Shown here: positions 1 to 8,890 of the stretch, piece by piece
Position numbering within the stretch: the first letter of the stretch is position 1
Layout of the letters: the number at the start of each line of letters is the position of its first letter
NCBI RefSeq assembly: GCF_048898065.1
Contig: NZ_JBLWFI010000001.1
Location: 1,178,001-1,242,000, forward strand
DNA length: 64,000 nt
Origin: Tepidibacillus_B infernus
GTDB taxonomy: Bacteria; Bacillota; Bacilli; Tepidibacillales; Tepidibacillaceae
Reading direction: 5' to 3'
Notes under the pieces: model-generated
Databases searched by the model: none
The model's input: the letters and a program-made list of their open reading frames with translations, nothing else
Told to the model about the DNA's origin: nothing
Made by a program: the position numbers and the translations under genes

Positions 1-1002
1 GTTCAAGCAACTGTAAACTAGCTTGATAAACTTCTATGGTATCACTGGTTGCAAAAGGAATGGTAGTTTGGCGATGAAATCCTGTAGGATGATTAAAATC
101 TGCTCCTCGAAGTGAAAGACTAATCGTCCTACCTCTTTTATGAAGAGCTCTTACCCGCCTGCATACTTCATCTGCTAATTCCAACAAAACGACCTGTATA
201 TCCTCTTTATAGATATAATCTCGTGGTAAAGTAATGCTATTACCTACCCCTTTTTGCAATTCTGTAGAATCATTTTTTACTGGTGAGTAGTCAATACCAT
301 GGGCACTTAACCATAAAATATGACCGTTGACACCCCATCTTTTTTTCATTTCCTCAAGTGGCCTTTTGGCTAAGTCCCCTATGGTATAAATTCCTATTTA
401 TATAAATTTCTTTTCATTCTTGAACCGACTCCAAACAACTCATCAACAGCTAAAGAAGCCGTTTTTTTCATATAATTGGTACTATTTAATTCAAAAATTC
501 CTTCAAGATTTTTCTTGGCAAATCGATCACATGCCATCTTTGCTTGGATTTTATTTTCACCAATTCCTACCCTTGCCCTGACACCTACTTCGTCCCAGAT
601 TCGTTTTTGAATCATTTTTGCCATATGCTGAGGGGACCCAAACAAGCTTTGGCTTGCTGTTACATCCATAAATTGCTCGTCGATAGAAAAAGGCTCAACT
701 TGATCAGTAAATTCATACAAAATTTCCGTAATTTGAAGAGATGCTTCAATATATTTCCCCATATGTGGCCTTACAAATTGAGCCTGTGGACAAACACTTT
801 TCACTTCCCAAAGAGGCATTGCTGTTTTTACTCCTGCCTTTTTGGCCAAAGGATTTGCAGCTAAAGTAATTCCATGCCTTTTTTCCGGATCTCCACAAAC
901 CACAACAGGCTTTCCGACTAATTCAGGGTTGGAGGCTATTTCAACAGAGGCATAAAAGCTTTCCATATCCACTAAAAAAATAACCCTTTTCTTTTTATCC
1001 AT
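1..1002 (-). pseudogene. Y-family DNA polymerase, UvrX/YqjW-like, frameshifted, 3' end outside window
   Basis: Translesion polymerase of the ImpB/MucB/SamB family, close to Bacillus UvrX. The N-terminal part shows the family motifs VDMESFYASVE and SIDEQFMDVT (catalytic acidic residues) and GVGENK-type palm residues. Reading stops at a TAG near 394, but the next frame continues without a break to base 1 with typical finger/little-finger sequence (GIYTIGDLAKRP, then SLSLRGADF). One extra base in the run near 394-402 would restore one long ORF, so this is a one-base frameshift or an assembly error. The start at 1002 follows a GGAGGTGT ribosome site; a longer upstream ATG would include that site. 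The C-terminus lies beyond the window. Confidence 0.85.
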
Positions 1003-1021
1003 TATGTTACACCTCCAATAT

Positions 1022-1035
1022 ACCCACAAAAGTGA
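1022..1035 (-). repeat. Copy 1 of recurring 14-mer ACCCACAAAAGTGA
   Basis: The 14-mer occurs exactly here and at 28140-28153, and as a near-copy at 35251-35264. Each copy lies a short distance upstream of a minus-strand gene start, here about 20 bases before the polymerase start. The function is unknown; it may be an operator or leader motif. Confidence 0.4.
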
Positions 1036-1131
1036 TTAAAAGGAACTAATGTTCTTATTTTATTATACCTCAATCCTTCGTTTTTTAGAACATATATTCC
1101 TTTTATTTATTTTTAATTTATTCTATAGCAA

Positions 1132-1172
1132 AAACCCTCCACATTGGAGAGTTTCTCCAGTGTAGAGGGTTT
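1132..1172 (-). terminator. Intrinsic terminator downstream of the DUF1292 gene
   Basis: A 19-bp inverted repeat with two imperfect pairs and a 3-base loop. It is followed by T-rich DNA in both directions, so it could also stop transcription on the plus strand. Confidence 0.8.
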
Positions 1173-1175
1173 CTT

Positions 1176-1487
1176 TTAGTCTTCTTGAATTAACTGTTCG
1201 TAGACAGATAATACTTTTTCCCATTCTTCGTCATCTTCAATATCTACAAGAAATTCTTCGCCATTTTCTTCTTGAACTTTTAAGATGACCCCTTCTTGAT
1301 CATCATCGGCATCAGCAGAAACTAAAACGACATATTCTTGAGATTCTACTTCAAACCAAGTAACAATGTCAAATTCTTTTTCTTGTCCATTTTCATCAAC
1401 TAATACCACTTTATGCTCATGGTCGTGATCGTGGTTATGATGGTGGTCATGGTGATGATGGTTATGGTTGTGATCGTGTTCACTCAT
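1176..1487 (-). CDS. DUF1292 (YrzB-like) protein with histidine-rich N-terminus
   Basis: A 103-residue acidic protein. Residues from about 27 to the end match the DUF1292 pattern (VVLVDENGQEKEFDIV, then an E/D-rich tail). The first 25 residues contain 14 histidines interspersed with Asp and Asn, a composition typical of Ni, Zn or Co binding tails. Family members are small cytoplasmic proteins of unknown role. The tail suggests metal buffering or sensing, which is inference. An AGAGGA ribosome site precedes the ATG. Confidence 0.8.
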   Translation of the reverse strand: MSEHDHNHNHHHHDHHHNHDHDHEHKVVLVDENGQEKEFDIVTWFEVESQEYVVLVSADADDDQEGVILKVQEENGEEFLVDIEDDEEWEKVLSVYEQLIQED

Positions 1488-1586
1488 CTAAATCAATCCT
1501 CTTTTCTTATCAATTAGCTGTTTAATCGTATCATTACAAATAACAACAGTCAAGGAAAAACTTTCAAAACTAAAATTTCTAAGAAA

Positions 1587-2066
1587 TTAGCCTCTTTTCA
1601 TATAGCATAACTGTATTTTTTGTAATTCAACAATTTCAGCCTTTTTCATATAAAGTTGATACTTAGCAGCTAAATAAGTGGCTTCATTAAAGGTCTTGCG
1701 AGGGTGGCAGACAACTCCTTCAGTTGAAAAGGGGTTATCAAACAAAACTTGCCATTCTCCATCCCTTTGCTCTTTAGGAATTTCCATGAAATACCCTACT
1801 TTTACATCATAAATCTTTGCTAAGTCTTGCCATGTATTTTCCCAAGAAGGACTAATAACACTCAAATTCGGGAAAAGTTCACTCCCCCATTGTAACCATT
1901 TTTTTATTTGATCAAACTCTAATTCGTCCATATTTTTTAGTTTTTCATAAAAATCTTGAATCAATTGATTCATGGCAGTAAAACCAACTGCCTCTAATTT
2001 GTTTTTAAATTCTATTTTTTCTTCTTCTAGTGAAAGTTGAGTAAATTGTTCAAACCATTTGTTCAT
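1587..2066 (-). CDS. Hypothetical protein, 159 aa
   Basis: I do not recognise this protein. It is soluble and Trp/Lys/Glu-rich, with no signal peptide or membrane segment and a helix-rich first half. A short Cys-His pair (VVCHPRKTF) lies near residue 120. The ATG is preceded by GGAAGGATG at suitable spacing. It lies between the DUF1292 gene and the KamA-like gene on the same strand and could be cotranscribed with the latter (59-base gap). Confidence 0.6.
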   Translation of the reverse strand: MNKWFEQFTQLSLEEEKIEFKNKLEAVGFTAMNQLIQDFYEKLKNMDELEFDQIKKWLQWGSELFPNLSVISPSWENTWQDLAKIYDVKVGYFMEIPKEQRDGEWQVLFDNPFSTEGVVCHPRKTFNEATYLAAKYQLYMKKAEIVELQKIQLCYMKRG

Positions 2067-2125
2067 CCATCAACATCCTTCCAGTATCATTTACAGTCAC
2101 AACAAATACCATTATACTATTGTTT

Positions 2126-3916
2126 TTAGTAATAATACCAGATGGATTGATAATCCTTAAGGTTTTCCCCTTTATGGGCTAATTGTTGAAGAAAAGTAAA
2201 AATAGGAACATCTCGATATAGAAATGACCTTTTGTTGAATAAATTGACGTCTGAAGGATAAAATTCATATACTCTTGAACCATCGCCTAGGATCATAATC
2301 AGTTCATGCTCTTGGGAAGCTTTTAAGTAGTTTTTTCCCATTCCTGGTATATCAAATACCGCCTCATCGGAACGATCGATTCCTGGCGCCAAACGGGACT
2401 CTTCGTTTTGTTCTTGGATCATCCGTGCAATAGGTACTCTTTCTTCAGGAATATCCTTTTTAGCATTAAAGGAATAATAAGGATCCACTCCAATTAGACG
2501 CAATTGCTTTCTTAATGCAGACATTTCAAACCTTCTAGCATTCTCTACCGTATAAATGGATTGATTACAAACCTGAACTCCAGTTTTTCTTAATTTTTGG
2601 ATAGCTTTCATCGCTTCAAGCGTAACCTCATAAGGATGTTCAAAATGGGTCATTAAAGAGATTTCTCTTCTACCTGAAATTTGATATGAGCTTAGAAGAT
2701 GTACTAGTGAGTCTGTAATCCTCATAGGTAAAATCATTGGAATTCTTGTCGATACGCGAATCCGCTGTATATGAGAAATATCCGCCAGACGGGATAAGAT
2801 CTCTTCTATCATTGGGTCATCATAGATCATAATATCCCCTGAAATCAAAACTTCAGTCACACCTGGATGACGATTAAACCAGCGAATGGCTCGATCTATT
2901 TTATCCAATTCTACTTGATCTTGCCTCCATAGAGCATGATTGATCGCCCAGCTTCGCTCACAATATAAGCAATACCTTACCTTTTGGCGGATCGGTTTAA
3001 AAATAGCAATCATAGGATAACCCCTTGTGATTGAAATTTCTGTAGGTATTTGCCGAGTTTGAGATAATGACATGTTCATATGGTGTTTTTTTACCTCTAC
3101 TAAGCGTTGAATATATCGGAGTGGAGGGAAGGCTTGTGCACGTATCGCATGATCATATTTGCTTTCTGGATCATTTAAATCCAATAAAGATAAGAAAAAA
3201 GGAGTAATCCCAAAAGGAAGTTGGTGATGATTTGCTAAATCAATCGCCTCTTTTTCCTCTTCAGTCAGAGAAATGAACTTTTCTAATTCTTTTCGGTCTC
3301 TTATCACGTTTTGGCATTGCCATTTCCAATGATCCCATTCTTTATTAGTAATTTTGTAGCTTGATTTTATCGATTCTCGGTTTTCAATCCTTTGCAGGAT
3401 AATCGAATTATCTAACCCACTTGGATATCGGCTCATCCAATCATTTACTTCCTTAGATAGATGATCTAACAGACTCCATTCAGGCATCTTAGACATAGGT
3501 TTTTCTTCTTGAAGTTGTTCTAATCCTGTGGTTCCCTTTAAAGCCCTAAACAAAAATAAAATTTCATAGGCAAATCCCAAACCTACCTCATGGTAATCTT
3601 GGTTTAAACATTTTTTTAAGTTCTTAAGTACTGAGAAATGTGTAATCGCCTCATGGCGTGGAGAAAACAAGTTTTTCAAAACGCGTAAAGCTTGTTGAGA
3701 TTGATAACGTTGTAAAGCATTCATATGACAAGATTGTAGACAATGAATTTCGAAATGATAAAAGTATTGATAAATCTTTTCACGTAATTCATCATCATCC
3801 TTAGATTTCATAATAATTTCACAAAATCCAGGATTTTCCTTTTTTATTAAATCAATAACTTCCTCAATTTTTTCTATTTCCACCATTACATCTGCTTTAT
3901 CAATATGAAAAATCAC
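2126..3916 (-). CDS. KamA-family radical SAM protein (lysine 2,3-aminomutase-like)
   Basis: The protein has 596 residues, against roughly 400-470 for lysine aminomutases. An N-terminal helical extension of about 280 residues precedes a radical SAM barrel. Family features are EVLISGD (the GGDP-type SAM motif region) around residue 360 and PGMGKNYLK near 525, which corresponds to the Gly-rich PLP-lysine motif of KamA and EpmB. The cluster motif reads KVRYCLYCE: the last two cysteines are present but neither the -3 nor the -4 position before them is Cys. The usual three-Cys site is therefore incomplete, and activity is uncertain. The GTG start follows GGGGGAGT. Confidence 0.75.
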   Translation of the reverse strand: MIFHIDKADVMVEIEKIEEVIDLIKKENPGFCEIIMKSKDDDELREKIYQYFYHFEIHCLQSCHMNALQRYQSQQALRVLKNLFSPRHEAITHFSVLKNLKKCLNQDYHEVGLGFAYEILFLFRALKGTTGLEQLQEEKPMSKMPEWSLLDHLSKEVNDWMSRYPSGLDNSIILQRIENRESIKSSYKITNKEWDHWKWQCQNVIRDRKELEKFISLTEEEKEAIDLANHHQLPFGITPFFLSLLDLNDPESKYDHAIRAQAFPPLRYIQRLVEVKKHHMNMSLSQTRQIPTEISITRGYPMIAIFKPIRQKVRYCLYCERSWAINHALWRQDQVELDKIDRAIRWFNRHPGVTEVLISGDIMIYDDPMIEEILSRLADISHIQRIRVSTRIPMILPMRITDSLVHLLSSYQISGRREISLMTHFEHPYEVTLEAMKAIQKLRKTGVQVCNQSIYTVENARRFEMSALRKQLRLIGVDPYYSFNAKKDIPEERVPIARMIQEQNEESRLAPGIDRSDEAVFDIPGMGKNYLKASQEHELIMILGDGSRVYEFYPSDVNLFNKRSFLYRDVPIFTFLQQLAHKGENLKDYQSIWYYY

Positions 3917-4031
3917 GATTACTCCCCCTCACCCATTACAAACCCTAAAACAAAGATGATAAGATAATATATTAAATTGTACCAAATCCAAGAGCAAAAA
4001 AGGTAAGAAACAAAAAAAATTCAATAAATTG

Positions 4032-4853
4032 TTAGAAAAAGATCGCTTTTAAAACTTGCCTTATTTGCCTTTTGTCTAAATTTTCCCAAAATAGGTGGTT
4101 ATAAATCAAAATATCTGTATGAAGGTGCAGTCCCCGATCATTTCCAAAGACACCATCACTTGTACCAGAATTACCAACATAGCCTAAGACTTCTCCTGTT
4201 TTTATCCCTTTTCCAAGGACTACATTTTTAGAAATAGCACTTAAATGGGCATAACGAACAAGTACTCCTTTTGGATATTGCACCCAAACTGTTCTTCCTC
4301 TTAAACGATCTAAAATATATTCAGGTGTTTGGTTAGAACTCTTTGCAATATTTAGTAGTTCTGTCCTTTCTTTTTTGGTTAATTCAACGAAATCACGATC
4401 AACTCTCACTACAATTCCATCAGCCATAGATAAAACAGGCGTCGTCTGATTTATCGTTATTCCAGTTACTCCAGTATACCAATCAATTCCCTCATGAAAT
4501 CCGTTTCGATAACTTCTTAAAGCACCAGGCAAATGGGAATCACGTGTACTAACCTTTGCTCCTTTTAATGGTGATGAGAGAAAATCTAAATAAGAAATAA
4601 GCTCATCACTTGACATCTCAGAAAAATGTTGCTCAAATTCACGCTTTTCCCATTCAAAAATTTGACTAAGTAAAGAAAGAGTAAGCTTTCCATCAAATGG
4701 GTATGAGAAAGATAGACCGGCAGTGGAATTGGGTATTTGCACTTCATCAGTCGATTTTTTTTCATACTTCACCTTATTTTGTTGGAGCCAGAAATACTGA
4801 CCTGATAGAACGATGATAAGGGCAAGTGCTACTAAGAACAAATGTCTTTTCAC
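4032..4853 (-). CDS. M23-family peptidase, membrane-anchored
   Basis: A 273-residue envelope protein with an N-terminal hydrophobic segment (residues 4-22; signal or anchor). The C-terminal LytM/M23 fold has the zinc ligands visible as HEGIDW (HxxxD) and HLHTD (HxH), with the intervening GYVGNSG strand. It is expected to cut cell-wall peptide bridges outside the membrane. A charged insert sits between strands (about residues 150-190). The GTG start is preceded by AGGAGT. The spore or vegetative role is not determinable here. Confidence 0.85.
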   Translation of the reverse strand: MKRHLFLVALALIIVLSGQYFWLQQNKVKYEKKSTDEVQIPNSTAGLSFSYPFDGKLTLSLLSQIFEWEKREFEQHFSEMSSDELISYLDFLSSPLKGAKVSTRDSHLPGALRSYRNGFHEGIDWYTGVTGITINQTTPVLSMADGIVVRVDRDFVELTKKERTELLNIAKSSNQTPEYILDRLRGRTVWVQYPKGVLVRYAHLSAISKNVVLGKGIKTGEVLGYVGNSGTSDGVFGNDRGLHLHTDILIYNHLFWENLDKRQIRQVLKAIFF

Positions 4854-4885
4854 AATAGTAAACTCCTATCTTTTTATTTTATCTA

Positions 4886-4920
4886 AAAAGAAAAGCCGTC
4901 TAACAACAAGACGACTTTTT
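4886..4920 (-). terminator. Intrinsic terminator of the stalk-domain gene
   Basis: A 9-bp stem AAGTCGTCT/AGACGGCTT (one G-U pair in the minus-strand RNA) around a short loop, followed by TTTTCTTTTT on the minus strand. It lies downstream of the gene ending at 4969. Confidence 0.75.
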
Positions 4921-4968
4921 AGTAAGGCACTTTACTATTATTGACAATCTTACCCCTATTCAAACGAT

Positions 4969-5601
4969 TTACTTAACCAAGATTAGTTTTTCACCTATTT
5001 TAAGAAACTCACCACGAGTAGCTTCGCTTTTCAATAGAAACTCTACACGATAATTACCGGTTTTAATAAAATCAATATTTTTGAAGGGAGTAACATACTG
5101 CAAGCTATCTTCATTTGTTGCATCAAAGGTTTTGGTTTCCCCTTCTTCTACAAGTTTTCCATCTGGATCTTTAAGCACTACTTTAATTTGAATTTTTTCA
5201 TTTGGTAAATTATCCACTTCACTATAAACAGCGAAATTAAATCCAGAACGTCTGTTTGTAGGGATTTTCCCAAAAGGACTATAAATAACATAGTTCCCAT
5301 TATCCAAAACTGGGTTTGCAGTAAGCTGCATATTCACATTGGGTTTTATCATTTTTACAAGGCTTTTTTCCTCATCCCAATAAACAATCGCTCCCATAGA
5401 CTCGGCAATCGTTTTAAGAGGTAGAACTGTTGTATTTTCAATGATAAATCCTGGGACTTTGGATACCATCTGCTCTCCATTAAGGAGAACTTTTACCTTC
5501 TCATAACCATTAAAATAACCATAAATCGCATTCCCTGCATAAACTGTAACGGCACTAAATAGAAGAATCATCGTTAGAATAATCACAACTCTTTTTTTCA
5601 T
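4969..5601 (-). CDS. Secreted copper-amine-oxidase-N-like stalk-domain protein
   Basis: A 210-residue exported protein with a signal peptide at residues 1-22 (ending VYAGNA). Residues 35-95 match the Cu_amine_oxidN1/stalk domain seen in many Bacillales surface proteins: LLNGEQ, then VLPLKTIAESMGAIVYWDEE. The rest is a beta-rich region of unknown function. It has no catalytic amine oxidase domain. The start follows GGAGGTAAC. It stands alone with its own terminator. Confidence 0.75.
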   Translation of the reverse strand: MKKRVVIILTMILLFSAVTVYAGNAIYGYFNGYEKVKVLLNGEQMVSKVPGFIIENTTVLPLKTIAESMGAIVYWDEEKSLVKMIKPNVNMQLTANPVLDNGNYVIYSPFGKIPTNRRSGFNFAVYSEVDNLPNEKIQIKVVLKDPDGKLVEEGETKTFDATNEDSLQYVTPFKNIDFIKTGNYRVEFLLKSEATRGEFLKIGEKLILVK

Positions 5602-5726
5602 TATGTTACCTCCGCACTCTTTTCACGTTTCAAATTGTCTATACTCTTTATACATTTTTCAAACCAAAATGTTGCGGTTAAAATGAAAAAAAGAAATGCA
5701 TTCTTCGAAAAAACTCTATAAAATAG

Positions 5727-5761
5727 AAATCCCTACTTCTCAATATGAAAAGTAGGGATTT
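5727..5761 (-). terminator. Intrinsic terminator after torD
   Basis: Perfect 12-bp stem AAATCCCTACTT with an 11-base loop, immediately downstream of the torD-like stop and followed by T-rich sequence on the minus strand. Confidence 0.85.
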
Positions 5762-5767
5762 TCAACT

Positions 5768-6385
5768 TTATGGCCTCTTTTCGTTGTTTATGAAACTGAT
5801 GATGATGTCTGTTACATCGATATAAAAGGAACTATCATTTACTTTTAATAATTCATGTTTAAAATCTTCTAACCAATCAAGATGATCAGCAACGAATTGA
5901 TTTACATGTTCTTCACTCGTTTCTTTGATCAAAAAAGCAAGAAACTCTAATAAGAGTGTCAAATGATCAGGCATTTTTGCATAATCATCTGGGATTTCTA
6001 AATGGAATTGTTCGAAGAGGTGCCTGATGTGTAGAGCTGCATCACCAAACAGATACCCTTTGCTCTTTGCAATAGATAGTCCAGCAGTTGGATCAGTTGT
6101 CCATACCTTGTAGACTGATTCAATCGGTGGGGCATAAGGTTTAATCACACCCATAAAACAACGCATATAGGTTTGTTTCATTTCAGAAAAATTTGGAAAT
6201 CTACCTTTTAACTGAACAGTTGGTTTGGTGTAATTTGCTTCTTTCGCCATTTCTACTAGTAGTTGATCAACTGTTCCATTCATAACATCTTGATAAAAGT
6301 CTTCAGTTGGAAACTTAAAAAATTCAGCTAGGGTTAAATAGATTTCAACTTTTGCTTGTTTGTTTTGTGACACATGATTCTGCAC
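5768..6385 (-). CDS. TorD/DmsD-family molecular chaperone
   Basis: A 205-residue all-helical protein of the TorD family, cytoplasmic chaperones that bind Tat-exported molybdoenzymes during cofactor loading. The diagnostic motif MPDHLTLLLEFLAFL is present near residue 125, and YAPPIESVY near residue 82. I start it at the GTG at 6385 because AGAGGAGGAG lies 5-6 bases upstream; the longer ATG frame would swallow that site. It follows tatA and a polyferredoxin on the same strand (72-base gap), but no catalytic subunit lies nearby. Confidence 0.85.
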   Translation of the reverse strand: MQNHVSQNKQAKVEIYLTLAEFFKFPTEDFYQDVMNGTVDQLLVEMAKEANYTKPTVQLKGRFPNFSEMKQTYMRCFMGVIKPYAPPIESVYKVWTTDPTAGLSIAKSKGYLFGDAALHIRHLFEQFHLEIPDDYAKMPDHLTLLLEFLAFLIKETSEEHVNQFVADHLDWLEDFKHELLKVNDSSFYIDVTDIIISFINNEKRP

Positions 6386-6456
6386 AAAGACTCCTCCTCT
6401 AGACAACATACTTTTTATCTAAATCTGTAAGAGTGATTTTGCTCTTTTGTGTGAAG

Positions 6457-7572
6457 TTAAAGAGCGAAGAAGCGGGATGAATCTTTATCTTGTTTTACTT
6501 TACAAAATTCACAAGTTTCTTCTTCTGTCGCAGTCTTAAATGCCTGGCCACATTGACTACACTCTTTCAACCATAATGTGATTAATACCTTTGGTTCTTG
6601 CACATATTCATCAAGCTTAACACTTTGGTATGTGATAGATTGTTCTGGACATGCGCTGCATCTTTGGCAAGCAATGCAATCTTGAGTAGAAAAAACGAGT
6701 TTACTTTGATTCCCCTCATTTTTCCATTTAATCGCTTCTGTGGGACAAATTTGTTCACAAATTGTACAACCTCTACATTTGTCTATCGATTCAATTTTTA
6801 AAAATTGACCAAAGGGTAAGGTTGTTTTATTATGTCTTGATGTGCTTAGTAGCTGCAGATATTGATTCAATTTCTTCCTTTTAAATAGATTCCTTTCTTT
6901 TTTACCCTGTTTCTCGGAATCAGTCACTCTTTTCAATTCTTCGTTTTGGTCTTTCTCTGCAAACATCATCTTCCGAATATTACGGATAGAAAAATTCTGT
7001 AGTAATTCCCTTCTTGTTATTCCTTGAAAAACAACATCATCGGCTTCTTGTATTTCTTCTGCTGTAAGATCAATTTTCACTTTCCTATAAACCAATGCTA
7101 GTTCTTGTTCCAATCTTGCAAAATGTTTTTGGATCAGGTCAAACCCTACTTTCTCACATGTTTGACATTTTCCAATATAAAAACTTACCTTCTCTTTTCC
7201 TTTTGTAAATGCTAAAAGAAGATGCTGATCAAGATAAAGATAACAAGGTAGTTTAATTCCCTTTTGTATATTTTCTGCTTGATCACAAGTGATCTTAGAT
7301 AAGGGAAATTCTTCAATCTGCCTATAAATCTCTTGGTATGGCTTTTGGATGTGGTCGATTGCAAAAACAGGACAGGCACCAATACATGCTCCACAATTGA
7401 CACATTTTGAATGATTCAACTCTGGAACTTGGTCATTCAATTGGATCGCATTTGTTGGACAATTTGCCACACACTCGTTACAAACCTTTTTTCGATTTGC
7501 ATAGTTGATGCAACTCTTTTCCTGAATTTGAACTACTTCAAATTGAAAAAAGTTCTTTAAATCCTGACGCAT
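6457..7572 (-). CDS. Multi-cluster 4Fe-4S polyferredoxin
   Basis: A 371-residue cytoplasmic electron carrier. Two complete CX2CX2CX3CP motifs are visible (CVNCGACIGACP, CRGCTICEQICP). There is a partial N-terminal one (VCNECVANCP) and a C-terminal one with shortened spacing (CIACQRCSACP). The tail carries two CxxC pairs (CSQCG, CEFC) that look like a zinc ribbon. A Lys-rich linker separates the halves. ATG at 7572 is preferred because GGGGGAG sits at the right distance; a GTG six bases earlier overlaps that site. It sits between tatA and torD, so it probably feeds a Tat-exported oxidoreductase encoded elsewhere. Confidence 0.8.
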   Translation of the reverse strand: MRQDLKNFFQFEVVQIQEKSCINYANRKKVCNECVANCPTNAIQLNDQVPELNHSKCVNCGACIGACPVFAIDHIQKPYQEIYRQIEEFPLSKITCDQAENIQKGIKLPCYLYLDQHLLLAFTKGKEKVSFYIGKCQTCEKVGFDLIQKHFARLEQELALVYRKVKIDLTAEEIQEADDVVFQGITRRELLQNFSIRNIRKMMFAEKDQNEELKRVTDSEKQGKKERNLFKRKKLNQYLQLLSTSRHNKTTLPFGQFLKIESIDKCRGCTICEQICPTEAIKWKNEGNQSKLVFSTQDCIACQRCSACPEQSITYQSVKLDEYVQEPKVLITLWLKECSQCGQAFKTATEEETCEFCKVKQDKDSSRFFAL

Positions 7573-7635
7573 TTGCACTCCCCCAGCTAAAGTTTCACCT
7601 CCCCAGAGAATGAACCTCTCATAAATAAAAATCTA

Positions 7636-7815
7636 TTATTTTTCTTTAGAATTGGATTCATTCTCATCAATCAATTCCTTCGTTGCACTTTTAAATTCCT
7701 TTAGTGTTTTGCCAGCTGCTCTTCCAAGCTCAGGTAATTTATTAGGTCCAAAAATAACTAAGGCAATGATTAAAATGAGAATCAATCCAGGTACTCCGAT
7801 ATTAGCAAAGGACAT
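7636..7815 (-). CDS. tatA: Twin-arginine translocase subunit TatA
   Basis: A 59-residue protein. It has a short N-terminal membrane helix (about residues 8-22), then the family hinge FGPNKLPELGRAAGK, an amphipathic helix (KTLKEFKSATKEL) and a charged tail. AAAGGAGGG lies 6-7 bases before the ATG. TatA subunits form the pore for folded cofactor-containing proteins. No tatC is in this window. Position ahead of the polyferredoxin and torD suggests a dedicated copy for a redox enzyme. Confidence 0.92.
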   Translation of the reverse strand: MSFANIGVPGLILILIIALVIFGPNKLPELGRAAGKTLKEFKSATKELIDENESNSKEK

Positions 7816-8055
7816 CCTCGTTCCCTCCTTTCTATGATAACTATTTCACAAAGTCTCTTTTACCTAACCAGTTAAAAAATATAATTATTCCTCTTTTACA
7901 GTTATTATTTTATAGGAAGATAAGGGCAAAAAGTCAGTGTAAATTTGAAAATTTAGCGAACACCTTGACAAAAGTGATTACAGAACTGAAACAGAAAAAC
8001 GTAATCAATACTTTAAAGGAATAGAACAATTTGTAGATAAAATTGGTGACCACTG

Positions 8056-8610
8056 TTAGTTTTCTTCATACAACTGTGGGTTTAAAAATCTGGCAAAAGC
8101 AGAAATGGTTACATCACGGAACATATCTTTTCGAGTGATGAGCTGGTTTGTTAAAATCCCAATTGTACCTTCTTTTTTCTTCACATTGTGTTTTCCTGTA
8201 AAATCATCAATAATATCTCCCAACTCTTTCCCCATACGTAAATGGTTTGCAATTTCTTCAGGGAGCTGTACACGGAGTCCACCACCGATTCCCACATTCC
8301 CTTCTTTATCAACTACTACACCCCAATTACATAAAAACATACCAAACGGAGATTCAATTACTCCTCCTTCTAACCCTATACAGTAATCAAAGAAATGCGA
8401 TTCCTTTTCCGCAAACATTACGTTATTTGCGCGATTAATTGCTCCTTGAATCGTTTCTTCATCTGAAAAAGGTTGTTCAGACACTTGCGATTCTACATCT
8501 AATCCAATCACTTCTGCTTCAAACCCCATTTCAGCAAATGCTGATCGAACCGCCTCAATTTTTGCAGGATTCTTTGACCCTACTCCAATATGTAAGACCA
8601 ATTTCCACAC
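8056..8610 (-). CDS. DUF84/YjjX-family non-canonical purine NTP phosphatase
   Basis: A 184-residue cytoplasmic house-cleaning phosphatase related to inosine/xanthosine triphosphatase. Visible family residues are GSKNPAKIEAV at the N-terminus, the EETIQGAINRA stretch and the GLEGG motif. The GTG start has GGAAAG close by; TTG three codons on is an alternative. It stands alone next to the inverted-repeat element. Confidence 0.82.
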   Translation of the reverse strand: MWKLVLHIGVGSKNPAKIEAVRSAFAEMGFEAEVIGLDVESQVSEQPFSDEETIQGAINRANNVMFAEKESHFFDYCIGLEGGVIESPFGMFLCNWGVVVDKEGNVGIGGGLRVQLPEEIANHLRMGKELGDIIDDFTGKHNVKKKEGTIGILTNQLITRKDMFRDVTISAFARFLNPQLYEEN

Positions 8611-8690
8611 TTCTTTCCTTCACAATATGGTTTAATCCTAACTATAGTAAAACATTCTCTTTCCCAAATCGCAAGAATAGAATAAGAAAA

Positions 8691-8833
8691 GGTTTGTATA
8701 TTCCATCGCGCTCCGTCATCCGTTCCCTTCTATAAGAGAGAAGGGCACTTGAAAGCACACAAAGTGTACAAGTCGTGCTACACAGCTAAAGCTGTTCGTC
8801 ACGCTATGTCGCAGCTTATGGAATATACAAACC
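8691..8833. repeat. 143-bp inverted-repeat element, MITE-like or structured RNA
   Basis: The ends are a perfect 16-bp inverted repeat (GGTTTGTATATTCCAT at 8691-8706 and its complement at 8818-8833). Directly inside, GCTCCGTCAT and ATGTCGCAGC pair in 8 of 10 positions. Smaller hairpins fill the centre: CCCTTCT/AGAAGGG (8725-8745), GCACTTG/CAAGTCGTGC (8745-8778) and ACAGC/GCTGT (8782-8795). It contains no ORF and no obvious target duplication. It fits a miniature transposable element or a structured RNA; the sequence alone does not decide. Confidence 0.7.
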
Positions 8834-8890
8834 CCTAAATGACAACGGAAAATTCAACAAACATTTGTTGTCAGGTAATCTATGTTTAAT

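Noticed and set aside
7925..8043. Plus-strand open frame of about 36 codons ending KIGDHC
   Set aside because: No start codon or ribosome site; a frame of this length is common by chance in AT-rich DNA, though a gene remnant is not excluded.
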